41,534 nucleotides of DNA from Paludibacteraceae bacterium (GTDB lineage Bacteria; Bacteroidota; Bacteroidia; Bacteroidales; Paludibacteraceae), in NCBI GenBank assembly GCA_017450435.1, contig JAFSTO010000031.1, positions 1 through 41,534 on the forward strand, in the 5' to 3' direction. A program made the translations under genes and the position numbers. The notes under the pieces were generated by a model. It saw nothing but the letters and a program-made list of their open reading frames with translations, searched no databases and was not told the origin of the DNA. Positions 41,430-41,534 of the stretch are shown here, piece after piece; positions within the stretch are counted from its first letter, which is position 1, and the number at the start of each line of letters is the position of its first letter.

Positions 41430-41525
41430 GAGAGACGGTAAGCGCCACCCAAAACAAAACCACCCTAATTACCGTCTGACACCCCACTTCACGATGTTCG
41501 CGGGGACCCCGTTGTCTCTACACGC
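41430..41525. repeat. Interspersed repeat block with GAGACGGTA half-sites
   Basis: GAGAGACGGTA, a 30-base spacer and ACCGTCTGACACCCCAC, then GATGTTCGCGGGG, CCCC and TGTCTCTACACG. The order matches the block at 29168-29252, with a longer spacer. The remaining bases to 41534 hold no gene start I can see. Confidence 0.7.
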
Positions 41526-41534
41526 GGACGGACA

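Overview
The window reads as chromosome of a member of the order Bacteroidales. The evidence is a SusC/SusD pair, many lipoproteins with Bacteroidetes-type lipoboxes, a type IX secretion sorting tail, promoters of the TAnnTTTG (-7) / TTG (-33) kind, little Shine-Dalgarno signal, and Bacteroidetes-style Rhs protein remnants. I cannot name a genus from sequence alone.

Layout. (1) 1-3.6 kb, plus strand: housekeeping genes yicC, gmk, kdsB and tilS, followed by tRNA-Val on the minus strand. (2) 3.9-6.8 kb, minus strand: a three-gene unit of a short-chain dehydrogenase, an Old Yellow Enzyme-type flavin oxidoreductase and a eukaryote-like steroid 5-alpha-reductase, behind a clear promoter. This matches the kind of gene set described for bile-acid/steroid ring-A reduction in gut Bacteroidetes. 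(3) 6.9-11.4 kb, plus strand: RNase P RNA, a YihY/BrkB membrane protein, a secreted GH13 amylase, a YraN-family protein and a YbaK-family deacylase. (4) 11.5-16.4 kb, minus strand: cytidine deaminase, an LptF/LptG-type permease, ribBA and a low-complexity exported protein; then gph on the plus strand at 16.7 kb.

(5) 17.5-39.8 kb, minus strand: one large polysaccharide utilisation locus (PUL). In transcription order it encodes SusC, SusD, a small protein with a T9SS tail, two probable glycan-binding proteins sharing a C-terminal domain, a GH16 with two Ig-like domains, a GH128-like glucanase and a second GH16. After an interruption come a GPH-family sugar importer, a very large GH94-clan phosphorylase (GH149/GH161-like) and a GH30 lipoprotein. 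The enzyme set points to beta-1,3-glucan (laminarin or fungal type, perhaps with beta-1,6 branches). It would be cut at the surface, imported as oligosaccharides and split by phosphorolysis in the cytoplasm. No regulator gene lies inside the locus.

(6) The interruption (23.9-28.0 kb) is an AT-rich graveyard of Rhs-type polymorphic toxin pieces. It holds two pieces of Rhs core, four putative toxin tails each directly followed by or overlapping a small exported or membrane protein that is probably its immunity protein, and a 265-bp MITE-like element with unusual interleaved inverted repeats. Two of the toxin/immunity pairs look like diverged copies of one family. One tail is out of frame at a run of six G. 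No full-length rhs gene is present.

(7) 39.8-41.5 kb: a tandem repeat array, tRNA-Ser and an unrecognised glycine-rich membrane-anchored protein. Across the window, intergenic spaces carry short tandem arrays (7, 8/9, 11 and 26 bp) and an interspersed GAGACGGTA palindrome family. Two separate 8-unit arrays of a TTCAAAT-like heptamer at strict 11-bp spacing are the most striking.
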